Assembly: GCF_001902145.1 (NCBI RefSeq)
Contig: NZ_MRST01000027.1
Location: forward strand, 478,519-542,518
DNA from: Pseudomonas fluorescens
GTDB taxonomy: Bacteria; Pseudomonadota; Gammaproteobacteria; Pseudomonadales; Pseudomonadaceae
Length of the DNA: 64,000 bases
Reading direction: 5' to 3'
Shown: positions 17,959 through 27,499 of the stretch, in pieces
Position numbering within the stretch: position 1 is the first letter of the stretch
Layout of the letters: each line of letters starts with the position of its first letter
Position numbers and translations under genes: made by a program
Notes under the pieces: generated by a model
What the model was told of the DNA's origin: nothing
The model's input: only the letters and a program-made list of their open reading frames with translations
Databases searched by the model: none

Positions 17959-18000
17959 TAAAAAGTGGGCCGCCTTGCAGCAACAACTGCAAGCGGGCCC
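17959..18000 (-). terminator. Terminator of the leu operon
   Basis: A GGGCC...TTGCAG / CTGCAA...GGCCC stem with two internal mismatches and loop CAACAA is followed by TTTTT on the minus strand, six nt after the leuB stop. Confidence 0.7.
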
Positions 18001-18006
18001 GAGAGA

Positions 18007-19089
18007 TTACAGATTCCGCAGCGCGGCGACTACTGCGTCGCCCATTTCTTGCGTCCCGACCCTGGTGCAACCCTGGGACCAGATATCGCCGGTGCGCAAG
18101 CCCTGATCCAGCACCAGGCTGACGGCCTTCTCGATTGCGTCCGCCGCATCGCCCAGGTTGAAGCTGTAGCGCAGCATCATCGACACCGACAAAATTGTCG
18201 CCAGCGGGTTGGCAATGCCCTGCCCGGCGATATCTGGCGCCGAACCGTGGCACGGCTCGTACATACCTTTGTTGTTAGTGTCCAGGGACGCCGACGGCAG
18301 CATGCCGATGGAACCGGTGAGCATCGACGCCTGGTCGGACAGGATGTCGCCGAACAGGTTGTCGGTGACAATCACGTCGAACTGCTTGGGTGCGCGCACC
18401 AGCTGCATGGCGGCGTTGTCCACGTACATGTGGCTCAGTTCGACGTCCGGATAATCCTTGGCGACTTCTTCAACGATTTCACGCCACAGTTGGCTGGAAG
18501 CCAGCACGTTGGCTTTATCCACCGAGCAGACTTTTTTGCCGCGCACGCGCGCCATGTCGAAACCGACACGGGCGATACGGCGGATTTCGCTCTCGCTGTA
18601 TGGCAGCGTGTCATAGGCCTGACGCTCACCATTTTCCAACTCGCGCACGCCCCGTGGCGAGCCGAAGTAGATACCGCCGGTCAGCTCACGCACGATGAGG
18701 ATATCCAGGCCCGCTACCACTTCCGGCTTGAGGCTCGACGCGTCAGCCAGTTGCGGGTAGAGGATGGCCGGGCGCAGGTTGCCGAACAGGCCCAGTTGCG
18801 CACGAATTTTCAGCAGGCCGCGCTCAGGGCGGATGTCACGCTCGATTTTGTCCCACTTCGGCCCACCCACGGCGCCGAGCAGTACCGCATCGGCAGCCCG
18901 GGCGCGGTCCAGGGTCTCGTCAGCCAGCGGCACGCCGTGCTTGTCGATGGCGGCGCCGCCGATCACGTCGTGGCTCAGCTCGAAGCCCAGGCTGTACTTG
19001 CTGTTGGCAAGCTCAAGGACCTTGACCGCTTCGGCCATGATTTCCGGACCAATACCGTCGCCAGGGAGAATCAGAATCTGCTTGCTCAT
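18007..19089 (-). CDS. leuB: 3-Isopropylmalate dehydrogenase
   Basis: This enzyme carries out NAD-dependent oxidative decarboxylation of 3-isopropylmalate, the third step of leucine synthesis. It is 360 aa, full length. Features include the LPGDGIGPE start motif, the RELTGGIYFG substrate-binding segment, the metal-binding DNLFGDILSD region and the HGSAPDIAGQ NAD-binding motif. It is the last gene of leuC-leuD-methyltransferase-leuB. Confidence 0.98.
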   Translation of the reverse strand: MSKQILILPGDGIGPEIMAEAVKVLELANSKYSLGFELSHDVIGGAAIDKHGVPLADETLDRARAADAVLLGAVGGPKWDKIERDIRPERGLLKIRAQLGLFGNLRPAILYPQLADASSLKPEVVAGLDILIVRELTGGIYFGSPRGVRELENGERQAYDTLPYSESEIRRIARVGFDMARVRGKKVCSVDKANVLASSQLWREIVEEVAKDYPDVELSHMYVDNAAMQLVRAPKQFDVIVTDNLFGDILSDQASMLTGSIGMLPSASLDTNNKGMYEPCHGSAPDIAGQGIANPLATILSVSMMLRYSFNLGDAADAIEKAVSLVLDQGLRTGDIWSQGCTRVGTQEMGDAVVAALRNL

Positions 19090-19142
19090 GCGTTCCTCAT
19101 TTCATCAAGCGACCCGCCCGTGGGCAGGTCGGGAAAAATCAA

Positions 19143-19907
19143 TCAGCGTTCGGCGAAGACCACCAGCACATCGGTGCTGAAGGTGCCGTCGGCTTGAATT
19201 TCGTAATAATCGCGTACTTCCTGGCCCATCGCCTTTTGCAGCTCAAGGATTGCTGCACGCAGTACCTCTGGCGTGCGCATGCGCTCGACCCACGAGGTGT
19301 ATTCCAGGCGCAAGCGCTGGCGACTGCTGTTGCGCACGTGCAGGCCGGCCTCACTCAACTGGCGCATCCACTCGGCGCCGGAATAATCACGCACATGACT
19401 GGTGTCGCGCAGCACTTCGACGGTTTGCAGGTAAGTGTCCAACAGCGGGCTGCCCGGTGACAAGACATCCACAAATGCCGCCACGCCACCCGGCTTGAGT
19501 ACACGGCGCACTTCACGCAGGGCCAGGCCGAGGTCGCTCCAGTGATGGGCCGAATAACGGCTGAACACGAAGTCGAACTCACCCTCGGCAAAGGGCAAGC
19601 GCTCGGCGGCGCCGTGCACGGTGCGGATGTTGGCCAGGTTGCGGTCTTTGGCGGCGGCGGCCACCACGTCGAGCATAGGCTGGGACAAGTCGTAGGCCAC
19701 CACTTCTTTGACCAGAGGCGCCACATGGAAGCTGACATGACCGGCACCGCAGCCCAGGTCCAGCAGGCGTGCAGCGCCCTGCCCGGCCAGCTCGGCTTGC
19801 AGCACAGCGAATTCGGTGCCCTGGGCGTGCACGGCACTGCTCAGGTAGGCCGAGGCTTGCTCGCCGAATTGTTTTTGCACGACTTGGGTGTGGGCGGCGC
19901 TCGTCAT
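19143..19907 (-). CDS. Class I SAM-dependent methyltransferase
   Basis: This 254-aa protein has the SAM-binding motif LDLGCGAGH (motif I), an acidic residue closing beta-2 (VVAYDLSQPML) and the FSRYSAHHW segment typical of UbiE/Methyltransf_11-type enzymes. The ATG at 19905-19907 follows AAGGACAGCC; the in-frame start 75 nt upstream falls in a REP and is rejected. It lies between leuD and leuB and is probably transcribed with them. I recall the same insertion in other Pseudomonas. The substrate is unknown; nothing links it chemically to leucine synthesis. Confidence 0.9.
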   Translation of the reverse strand: MTSAAHTQVVQKQFGEQASAYLSSAVHAQGTEFAVLQAELAGQGAARLLDLGCGAGHVSFHVAPLVKEVVAYDLSQPMLDVVAAAAKDRNLANIRTVHGAAERLPFAEGEFDFVFSRYSAHHWSDLGLALREVRRVLKPGGVAAFVDVLSPGSPLLDTYLQTVEVLRDTSHVRDYSGAEWMRQLSEAGLHVRNSSRQRLRLEYTSWVERMRTPEVLRAAILELQKAMGQEVRDYYEIQADGTFSTDVLVVFAER

Positions 19908-19947
19908 GGTGGCTGTCCTTGAGATCTGTGTTGCTTGTAATACCGTT

Positions 19948-20030
19948 TTCGCGAGCAAGCCCGCTCCCACATTTGATTGCATTTCAACTGAAGAAACTCG
20001 GTCGAATGTGGGAGCGGGCTTGCTCGCGAA
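19948..20030. repeat. REP pair (GTGGGAGCGGGCTTGC class)
   Basis: CGCGAGCAAGCCCGCTCCCA and its inverse lie on either side of a 40-bp spacer between leuD and the methyltransferase gene, inside the presumed operon. The arms are in the reverse order to those at 7543. Confidence 0.88.
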
Positions 20031-20054
20031 GGAGCCAGCGCGGCCTACATAACG

Positions 20055-20699
20055 TCAGGCATCGCGAAACAACCAGGGCTGGCTCGCCCGGTGCCTGGCT
20101 TCAAACGCGGCAATCGCATCGCCGTCCTGCAAGGTCAGGCCGATGTCGTCCAGGCCGTTGATCAGGCAATGCTTACGGAAGGCATCCACTTCAAAGTGGT
20201 ACACCTTGCCATCCGGTCGTGTCACGGTTTGCGCGGCCAGGTCCACCGTCAACTGGTAACCGACATTGGCCTCCACTTGCTGGAACAACTCGTCCACTTC
20301 AGCATCGCTCAAGATGATTGGCAACAAGCCGTTCTTGAAGCTGTTGTTGAAGAAGATATCGGCGTAGCTCGGCGCGATGATGCTGCGAAAGCCGTACTCT
20401 TCCAGGGCCCAAGGGGCGTGCTCGCGGCTGGAACCGCAGCCGAAGTTTTCCCGGGCCAGCAGCACGCTGGCGCCTTGGTAACGCTCGGCGTTGAGCACAA
20501 AGTCTTTGTTCAATGGGCGCTTGGAGTTGTCCTGATAGGCGTAGCCCACGTCCAGATAGCGCCATTCGTCGAACAGGTTAGGGCCGAAACCAGTGCGTTT
20601 GATCGACTTCAAGAACTGCTTGGGGATGATCTGGTCAGTGTCCACATTGGCACGGTCCAACGGCGCGACTAAACCTGTGTGTTGGGTAAAAGCTCTCAT
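20055..20699 (-). CDS. leuD: 3-Isopropylmalate dehydratase small subunit
   Basis: The small subunit of the isopropylmalate isomerase heterodimer (214 aa) works with LeuC in leucine synthesis. The start MRAFTQHTG, the DTDQIIPKQFL motif, the GCGSSREHAPWAL substrate-specificity loop and the SYADIFFNN motif are all typical. The ATG follows GAGGAAAACC. It is separated from leuC by 10 nt. Confidence 0.98.
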   Translation of the reverse strand: MRAFTQHTGLVAPLDRANVDTDQIIPKQFLKSIKRTGFGPNLFDEWRYLDVGYAYQDNSKRPLNKDFVLNAERYQGASVLLARENFGCGSSREHAPWALEEYGFRSIIAPSYADIFFNNSFKNGLLPIILSDAEVDELFQQVEANVGYQLTVDLAAQTVTRPDGKVYHFEVDAFRKHCLINGLDDIGLTLQDGDAIAAFEARHRASQPWLFRDA

Positions 20700-20709
20700 C
20701 GGGTTTTCC

Positions 20710-22128
20710 TCAGATCAATTCGCGAACGTCGATGAAACGACCGTTGACGGCAGCGGCAGCGGCCATGGCCGGGCTCACCAGGTGGGTACGGCCACCAGCG
20801 CCCTGACGCCCTTCGAAGTTACGGTTGGAGGTCGACGCGCAATGCTCGCCCGACTCCAGGCGATCCGGGTTCATCGCCAGGCACATCGAGCAGCCTGGCT
20901 CACGCCATTCAAAACCGGCTTCGAGGAAGATCTTGTCCAGGCCTTCGGCTTCAGCTTGCGCTTTGACCAGGCCCGAACCCGGCACCACGATGGCTTGCTT
21001 GATGGTCGAGGCGACTTTGCGGCCCTTGGCGATCACTGCGGCGGCGCGCAGGTCTTCGATCCGCGAGTTGGTGCAGGAACCGATGAAGACGCGGTCCAAC
21101 TGGATATCGGTAATCGCCTGATTGGCTTTTAAACCCATGTACTTCAGGGCACGCTCGATGGAACCGCGCTTGACCAGGTCGGCTTCCTGCGCCGGGTCCG
21201 GCACGTTCTGGTCGACGGCCAGAACCATTTCCGGCGAAGTACCCCAGCTGACTTGCGGCTTGATCTGGGCAGCGTCGAGTTCAACCACGGTGTCGAACAC
21301 TGCATCGGCATCAGACACCAGGTCTTTCCAGGCCTCTACCGCGGCGTCCCAATCCGCACCGCTTGGCGCGAATGGACGCCCCTTCACGTACTCAACGGTT
21401 TTTTCGTCCGCCGCCACCATGCCCACGCGGGCACCGGCTTCGATGGACATGTTGCAGATGGTCATGCGGCCTTCAATGGACAGGTCGCGGATTGCACTGC
21501 CGGCGAACTCGATGGCATGGCCGTTGCCGCCCGCGGTGCCGATCTTGCCGATCACGGCCAGTACGATGTCCTTGGCGGTCACGCCAAACGGCAATTGGCC
21601 TTCGACGCGTACCAGCATGTTCTTCATTTTCTTGGCGACCAGGCACTGGGTCGCGAACACATGTTCCACCTCGGAGGTGCCGATGCCATGAGCCAAGGCG
21701 CCGAACGCGCCGTGGGTGGAGGTATGGGAATCACCGCAGACCACGGTCATGCCCGGCAAGGTTGCGCCCTGCTCCGGGCCGATGACGTGGACGATGCCTT
21801 GGCGCACGTCATTCATCTTGAATTCGGTGATGCCGTATTCGTCGCAATAGTCGTCGAGGGTCTGCACCTGCAACCGCGAAACCTGGTCGGCAATGGCTTC
21901 GATGCCGCCTTTGCGCTCAGGAGTGGTCGGCACGTTGTGGTCCGGCGTGGCGATGATGGAGTCGACGCGCCAAGGCTTGCGCCCGGCCAGTCGCAGGCCT
22001 TCGAACGCTTGGGGCGAGGTCACTTCATGGATGATGTGACGGTCGATGTAGATCAGCGACGATCCATCATCGCGACGTTTCACTTCGTGGGAATCCCAAA
22101 GCTTGTCGTAAAGCGTTTTGCCGGCCAT
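20710..22128 (-). CDS. leuC: 3-Isopropylmalate dehydratase large subunit
   Basis: This is the aconitase-family large subunit (472 aa) that binds the [4Fe-4S] cluster and isomerises 2- to 3-isopropylmalate. The cluster-binding cysteines lie in GSCTNSR and in GCSMCLAMNPD. The start MAGKTLYDKLWD at 22126-22128, with GAGGACCG upstream, fits the family; a start 45 nt further upstream would add unrelated residues. It is first in the leu operon and divergent from a LysR gene. Confidence 0.97.
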   Translation of the reverse strand: MAGKTLYDKLWDSHEVKRRDDGSSLIYIDRHIIHEVTSPQAFEGLRLAGRKPWRVDSIIATPDHNVPTTPERKGGIEAIADQVSRLQVQTLDDYCDEYGITEFKMNDVRQGIVHVIGPEQGATLPGMTVVCGDSHTSTHGAFGALAHGIGTSEVEHVFATQCLVAKKMKNMLVRVEGQLPFGVTAKDIVLAVIGKIGTAGGNGHAIEFAGSAIRDLSIEGRMTICNMSIEAGARVGMVAADEKTVEYVKGRPFAPSGADWDAAVEAWKDLVSDADAVFDTVVELDAAQIKPQVSWGTSPEMVLAVDQNVPDPAQEADLVKRGSIERALKYMGLKANQAITDIQLDRVFIGSCTNSRIEDLRAAAVIAKGRKVASTIKQAIVVPGSGLVKAQAEAEGLDKIFLEAGFEWREPGCSMCLAMNPDRLESGEHCASTSNRNFEGRQGAGGRTHLVSPAMAAAAAVNGRFIDVRELI

Positions 22129-22228
22129 CAGTCGGTCCTCATCAGCGGTGCTTCTATACGCCGGGCTTTTCAATAACCCTTTGGCTTGTGAGGCTGATGG
22201 TATGGCGCTACATTAAATAACTCAAATT

Positions 22229-22241
22229 CATATTTTTTATG
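22229..22241. promoter_or_regulatory. Candidate LysR-type operator between leuC and its divergent regulator
   Basis: CATA-TTTTT-TATG lies in an AT-rich 140-nt divergent region, 28 nt before the LysR start. The dyad with a T-N11-A-like core is what LysR regulators usually bind. This is inference only. Confidence 0.35.
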
Positions 22242-22268
22242 CTTTGGATTACCAACTGGAATAGCACC

Positions 22269-23159
22269 ATGGACCTGGCCAACCTCAACGCCTTTATCGC
22301 CATCGCCGAGACCGGCAGTTTCTCCGGCGCCGGCGAACGCCTGCACCTGACCCAGCCGGCCATCAGCAAGCGCATCGCTGGCCTGGAACAACAATTGAAG
22401 GTCCGGCTGTTCGACCGCCTGGGTCGGGAAGTCGGCTTGACCGAGGCCGGGCGGGCCTTGCTGCCACGCGCCTATCAAATCCTCAACGTATTGGATGACA
22501 CCCGCCGCGCCCTGACCAACCTCACCGGCGAAGTCAGCGGGCGCCTCACTCTGGCCACCAGCCACCATATCGGCCTGCACCGTCTGCCGCCGATCCTGCG
22601 CACCTTCACTCGGCAATACCCGAATGTGGCGCTGGATATTCAGTTTCTGGATTCAGAAGTGGCCTACGAAGAAATCCTCCATGGCCGTGCGGAAGTGGCG
22701 GTGATCACCTTGGCGCCTGAGCCTCACAACCTGGTACGTGCTACCCGGGTGTGGGACGACCCGCTGGATTTTGTGGTGGCGCCGGAACACAGCCTGATCA
22801 GCAACGGTTCCGTCAGCCTGGCCGATATCGCCCGGCACCCGGCGGTGTTTCCCGGTGGCAACACCTTTACCCACCATATTGTCAGCCGCCTGTTCGAGGC
22901 TCAGGGCCTTACGCCCAATATCGCAATGAGCACTAACTACCTGGAAACCATCAAGATGATGGTCTCCATCGGCCTGGCCTGGAGCGTGTTGCCGCGCACC
23001 ATGCTCGACGATCAGGTGGCAAGTATCGCTTTGCCGGGCATACAGCTCAGTCGCCAGCTAGGCTATATCGTGCACACCGAAAGGACGCTGTCGAACGCTG
23101 CGCGGGCTTTCATGAGCCTGCTGGATGCACAGGTCGATCTGCCAGGCTTACCGGCATGA
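22269..23159 (+). CDS. LysR family transcriptional regulator
   Basis: This 296-aa protein has an N-terminal winged HTH (residues 1-60, with the FSGAGERLHLTQPAISKRI recognition region) and a C-terminal type 2 periplasmic-binding-like effector domain. The ATG at 22269 follows GGAATAG. It is transcribed away from leuC, so it may control the leucine operon and itself. I recall a similar regulator in the same place in other Pseudomonas genomes. The ligand is unknown. Confidence 0.93.
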   Translation: MDLANLNAFIAIAETGSFSGAGERLHLTQPAISKRIAGLEQQLKVRLFDRLGREVGLTEAGRALLPRAYQILNVLDDTRRALTNLTGEVSGRLTLATSHHIGLHRLPPILRTFTRQYPNVALDIQFLDSEVAYEEILHGRAEVAVITLAPEPHNLVRATRVWDDPLDFVVAPEHSLISNGSVSLADIARHPAVFPGGNTFTHHIVSRLFEAQGLTPNIAMSTNYLETIKMMVSIGLAWSVLPRTMLDDQVASIALPGIQLSRQLGYIVHTERTLSNAARAFMSLLDAQVDLPGLPA

Positions 23160-23204
23160 CACCGTGCGGGCCAGGGGTTTAGGTCAAACCGCGCGGTTTT
23201 CTCA

Positions 23205-26200
23205 ATGAGCCAAGGCCCTTTGATAATGCGCAACCCCGTTGACCCGGTTCCACCCCTGCCCCGCATCTACGCCCTGGACCCTCAAGCGGCGGAGCAAAGC
23301 TGGGAAGGCGCCCCGCAACTGCTGGCGGCCCTCAACGCCGCGCGGCTGGGTGCCTGGTGCTGGGAAATCGACACAGGAAAAATCAGCTGGTCACGGGGCA
23401 CCCAGGCCTTATTCGGCTTTGACCCCCGCCAGCCTCTGCCCAAGGACCTCGACTACCTCGACCTGCTGGCTCCGCAAGACAGTGCGCGGGTGGTGCGCGG
23501 CTTTCATGCAGTGCTCGCCGGAGAGCCGTTCGACCGCGCCATGCACCACCGCATCCAATGGCCCGATGGCAGCATGCATTGGCTGGAAATCAGCGGCAGC
23601 CTGGTTCCCGACAAAGCCGGACGGCGGCGCATGATCGGGGTGATCCGCGAGATCACTCACCAACGCGACCGTGAACACGCCCTCAGCCATTCGGAAAAGC
23701 GCTTCGCCACCCTGTTTCACCTGTGCCCGAACATGGTACTGCTGACGCGCCAGGCCGACGGATTGATCAGCGAAGCCAACCAATACTTCGAGATGCTGTT
23801 CGGTTGGCCAGTGGCAGATGCCATCGGCCGCACCACATTGGAACTGGGCTTGTGGCGCCACCCGGAACAGCGGGCACTGCTGGTCAAGGCCACGCAGCGC
23901 AAAGGCGAACCCATCACCATGGAAGTGCAGTTCTGCGCCAGCAACGGCCAGATTCACGACGGCACCCTCAGCGCACAAAAGGTGGAACTGGACGGCGAGG
24001 CGTACCTGATCAGCACGTTCCTGGACACCACCGAACGTAAAAATGCCGAGCAAGCACTCAAGGACAGCCAGGAACGCCTGGACCTGGCCCTGGATTCCGC
24101 GCAACTGGGCACATGGGATTGGCACATCCCCAGCGGCATGCTCTACGGCTCGGCGCGTGCCGCCCAGTTGCACGGGCTGGAACCCGCGCCGTTCCATGAA
24201 TCCTTCGATGCGTTTTTTGAAGGCATGTCCGATGAAGACCGCGAAGGCATGCGCCATGCTTACCGCAGTTTGCGCGAAGGCCCGGACGGCAACTATCAAT
24301 TGACCTACCGCGTACAAATGGAAGACGGCAGCCCGCGCTACCTGGAAAGCCGCGCACGCCTGTATCGCGATGAGTCAGGCAAGCCCCTGCGCATGGCGGG
24401 GACCTTGCTGGACATCACCGACCAGGTCGAGCGCGAGCAACGGCTGACCGCCTCGGAAGAGAAGTTCGCCAGCCTGTTCCAGGCCAGCCCCGACCCGATC
24501 TGCGTGACCTGCCTGGACAGCGGCGCCTTTATCGAGATCAACCCGGCGTTTACCCAGACCTTCGGCTGGACAGCCGCCGAAGTGCTCGACAAAAGCGCCG
24601 AACAAATCGGCCTGTGGGACGACTCCAGCAAGCGCCTGCAGCGCATCGAGCAGGTGATACGCGAACAGGCCCTGAGCAATGTGGCCATCGTGGTGCATCA
24701 CAAGGACGGCCAAAGCCTGACCTGCATGATTTCCAGCCGCTTGATCAAGGTCTGCGACCAGCCGTGCATCGTCACCACGCTGCGCGATATCACCCAGCAG
24801 CAACGCTCGGAAGCCGCACTCAAGGCCAGTGAAGAGAAGTTCGCCAAGGCGTTTCACTCCAGCCCCGATGCGATATCCATCACCGAACGCGACACCGGCC
24901 GTTATGTGGAGGTCAACGACGGCTTTTGCCGCCTGACCGGTTACCGCACCGAAGAAGCCATCGGCCTGACCCTGTACCAGATCGGCATCTGGGCCGATGA
25001 GAACCAGCGCGCCGCACTGTTGGCCGAGTTGCACATCAAGGGGCGCATTCACCACCTGGAAATGCTCTGGCGCAACAAGCGTGGCGACGTGCTGGCGGTG
25101 GAGGTCTCGGTGGAGCCGATCACCTTGAATGAAACCCCCTGCCTGCTGCTGACCGCACGGGATGTAAGCCTGCTGAAGAATGCCCAGGCGCAGATCCGCC
25201 ACCTGGCCTATCACGACCCGCTGACCAACCTGCCGAACCGGGCACTGCTGATGGACCGCCTGAGCCAGCAGATCGCCTTGCTCAAGCGCCACAACCTGCG
25301 CGGCGCCCTGCTGTTTCTGGACCTGGACCACTTCAAGCACATCAACGACTCCCTCGGCCACCCCGTTGGCGACACCGTGCTGAAAATCGTCACCGCACGC
25401 CTGGAAGCCAGCGTGCGCATGGAGGACACCGTGGCGCGCCTGGGCGGCGACGAGTTTGTGGTATTGCTCAGCGGCCTGGAGGGCACCCGCCAGACGGTCA
25501 GCAGCCAGGTGCAAGCGCTGGCCGATACTCTGCGCGAATTGCTCTCGGAACCGATGTTTCTCGACGGTCATCGGCTGCAGGTCACGCCCAGCATCGGCGT
25601 GGCGCTGATCCCCGACCATGGCACCACCCCCGCCGATCTGCTCAAGCGTGCCGACATCGCCCTGTACCGCGCCAAGGACTCCGGGCGCAACACCACGCAG
25701 ATGTTCCATAACAGCATGCAAAAAACCGCCAGCGAGCGCCTGCGCATGGAAACCGACTTGCGCCTGGCCTTGTCACGCGGCGAATTCAGCGTGCATTACC
25801 AGCCCCAGGTGGATGCGCGGGGCAACAGGATAGTCGGCGCCGAGGCCCTGGTGCGCTGGCAGCATCCACAATTGGGTGCGCAGTCACCGGCGGAATTTAT
25901 CAAGGTATTGGAAGACAGCGGCCTGATCCTGGAGGTCGGCACCTGGATTCTCGATGAAGCCTGCGGCGCCTTTGCCCAGTTGATTGCCGAGGGCCTGGTG
26001 GACCCGCTCAATTTCAGCCTGTGCGTGAATATCAGCCCCCGGCAGTTTCGCCAGAACGACTTTGTGGAACGGGTGGAGCACAGCCTCAAGCAGCACGGCC
26101 TGCCGTTCAGCCTGCTGAAACTGGAAATCACCGAAGGCATCGTGATCCAGAACCTGGACGATACCGTGGCGAAGATGCGCCGCCTGAAAAAACTCGGCGT

Positions 26201-26525
26201 GAGCTTTGCGATGGATGATTTCGGCACAGGCTACTCATCCCTGACCTACCTCAAGCGCCTGCCGGTGGACGCGCTGAAGATCGATCAGTCGTTCGTGCGC
26301 GATGCGACCCACGACCCCAATGATGCAGAAATCATCCGCGCCATTGTGGCCATGGCGCGCAGCCTGAACCTGGAAGTCATCGCCGAGGGGGTGGAAACCC
26401 TGGAGCAGCTGGCGTTCCTGCAAAAGCTCGGCTGCCATTTATTCCAGGGGTATTTGCACAGCCGACCGTTGCCGATCGAGGGGTTCAGGCGGCTGCTGGA
26501 TGCGGCATACCCAGCAGGCGGCTGA
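23205..26525 (+). CDS. PAS-rich diguanylate cyclase/phosphodiesterase (GGDEF-EAL)
   Basis: This 1106-aa cytoplasmic protein has no membrane segments. Five PAS/PAC units lie at about residues 40-155, 160-280, 290-410, 415-535 and 542-658, then GGDEF (about 662-830) and EAL (about 848-1095). The GGDEF motif is intact at 747-751, and an RMED inhibitory I-site sits at 738-741, five residues before it. EAL catalytic residues look intact: Glu880 (EAL), Asn942, Glu974, Asp1004-Asp1005, Lys1025 and Glu1061. Both synthesis and hydrolysis of cyclic di-GMP are therefore possible. The start could be Met1 or Met8 (23226), as neither has a strong ribosome site. Its 3' end overlaps convergent dusC by 41 nt. 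Confidence 0.93.
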   Translation: MSQGPLIMRNPVDPVPPLPRIYALDPQAAEQSWEGAPQLLAALNAARLGAWCWEIDTGKISWSRGTQALFGFDPRQPLPKDLDYLDLLAPQDSARVVRGFHAVLAGEPFDRAMHHRIQWPDGSMHWLEISGSLVPDKAGRRRMIGVIREITHQRDREHALSHSEKRFATLFHLCPNMVLLTRQADGLISEANQYFEMLFGWPVADAIGRTTLELGLWRHPEQRALLVKATQRKGEPITMEVQFCASNGQIHDGTLSAQKVELDGEAYLISTFLDTTERKNAEQALKDSQERLDLALDSAQLGTWDWHIPSGMLYGSARAAQLHGLEPAPFHESFDAFFEGMSDEDREGMRHAYRSLREGPDGNYQLTYRVQMEDGSPRYLESRARLYRDESGKPLRMAGTLLDITDQVEREQRLTASEEKFASLFQASPDPICVTCLDSGAFIEINPAFTQTFGWTAAEVLDKSAEQIGLWDDSSKRLQRIEQVIREQALSNVAIVVHHKDGQSLTCMISSRLIKVCDQPCIVTTLRDITQQQRSEAALKASEEKFAKAFHSSPDAISITERDTGRYVEVNDGFCRLTGYRTEEAIGLTLYQIGIWADENQRAALLAELHIKGRIHHLEMLWRNKRGDVLAVEVSVEPITLNETPCLLLTARDVSLLKNAQAQIRHLAYHDPLTNLPNRALLMDRLSQQIALLKRHNLRGALLFLDLDHFKHINDSLGHPVGDTVLKIVTARLEASVRMEDTVARLGGDEFVVLLSGLEGTRQTVSSQVQALADTLRELLSEPMFLDGHRLQVTPSIGVALIPDHGTTPADLLKRADIALYRAKDSGRNTTQMFHNSMQKTASERLRMETDLRLALSRGEFSVHYQPQVDARGNRIVGAEALVRWQHPQLGAQSPAEFIKVLEDSGLILEVGTWILDEACGAFAQLIAEGLVDPLNFSLCVNISPRQFRQNDFVERVEHSLKQHGLPFSLLKLEITEGIVIQNLDDTVAKMRRLKKLGVSFAMDDFGTGYSSLTYLKRLPVDALKIDQSFVRDATHDPNDAEIIRAIVAMARSLNLEVIAEGVETLEQLAFLQKLGCHLFQGYLHSRPLPIEGFRRLLDAAYPAGG

Positions 26526-27444
26526 CTTGGCTCAAGTCCGTCTCGCGGCGCAGGGCCGTGAACAACTCCACCGCTTGCGGGTAGTTGCGCGTGAGCATCG
26601 CCAGCCACTGCTTCAAGCGGCCGGGCGCCTGCTTTTCCGTCAGTTGCGCCACCGACTGGCGCCAGAATTCCTGAAGCATCGGCTGCATCTGCGCCCAGGT
26701 CATCTCGACCACTTCTTCGCCGGCCTTGGCCGCCACAATCTGCCGCGCCAGGTCGGGCCGCGCCACCAGGCCACGGCCCAGCATGATGTCTTCGGCACCG
26801 CTGATTTCGCGGCAGCGCTTCCAGTCTTCGACGCTCCAGATATCGCCATTGGCAAACACCGGCACCTTGACCACGTCCTGCACCCGCGGGATCCATTCCC
26901 AATGGGCCGGCGGCTTGTAGCCATCGGCCTTGGTGCGCGCATGCACCACAATATGCGCCGCGCCGCCCTCGGCCAGGGCCGTGGCACACACCAATGCGCC
27001 ATCCGGGCTGTCGAAGCCCAGGCGCATCTTCGCGGTAACCGGAATATGGGCGGGTACGGCGCGGCGCACGTGCTCGACGATCTGGTTGAGCAACTCCGGC
27101 TCTTTGAGCAGCACCGCGCCACCTCGGGATTTATTCACGGTCTTGGCCGGGCAACCGAAGTTCAGGTCGATCACTTCAGACCCCAACTCACAGGCCAGGG
27201 CGGCATTTTCCGCCAGGCACACCGGATCGGAGCCGAGCAACTGCACCCGCAGCGGCACACCCGCCGCCGTGTGGGCACCGTGCAGCAGCTCAGGCGCGAG
27301 CTTGTGGAAATAGGCAGGCGTGAGCAGGCGGTCGTTGACACGGATGAACTCGGTCACGCACCAGTCGATACCGCCCACGTGGGTCAACACGTCCCGCAGG
27401 ATGTTGTCGACCAACCCCTCCATGGGCGCCAAAGCAATTTGCAT
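26485..27444 (-). CDS. dusC: tRNA-dihydrouridine(16) synthase
   Basis: This flavoenzyme (319 aa) reduces uridine 16 in the tRNA D-loop with NADPH. The FMN-binding TIM barrel begins LAPMEGLVD, the catalytic Cys lies in FGCPAKTVNKSRGGAVLL, and the TAKMRLGFD segment follows. The ITEFVRV-like TEFIRVND segment matches DusC rather than DusA or DusB. I chose the ATG at 27442-27444 over an in-frame GTG 9 nt upstream. The 3' end overlaps the convergent GGDEF-EAL gene by 41 nt. Confidence 0.95.
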   Translation of the reverse strand: MQIALAPMEGLVDNILRDVLTHVGGIDWCVTEFIRVNDRLLTPAYFHKLAPELLHGAHTAAGVPLRVQLLGSDPVCLAENAALACELGSEVIDLNFGCPAKTVNKSRGGAVLLKEPELLNQIVEHVRRAVPAHIPVTAKMRLGFDSPDGALVCATALAEGGAAHIVVHARTKADGYKPPAHWEWIPRVQDVVKVPVFANGDIWSVEDWKRCREISGAEDIMLGRGLVARPDLARQIVAAKAGEEVVEMTWAQMQPMLQEFWRQSVAQLTEKQAPGRLKQWLAMLTRNYPQAVELFTALRRETDLSQVSRLLGMPHPAAA

Positions 27445-27499
27445 GGAAAACACTCAACAAAAATCGTGGCGCAGTTTACTGGGTTTCCTGCGGCAACCG

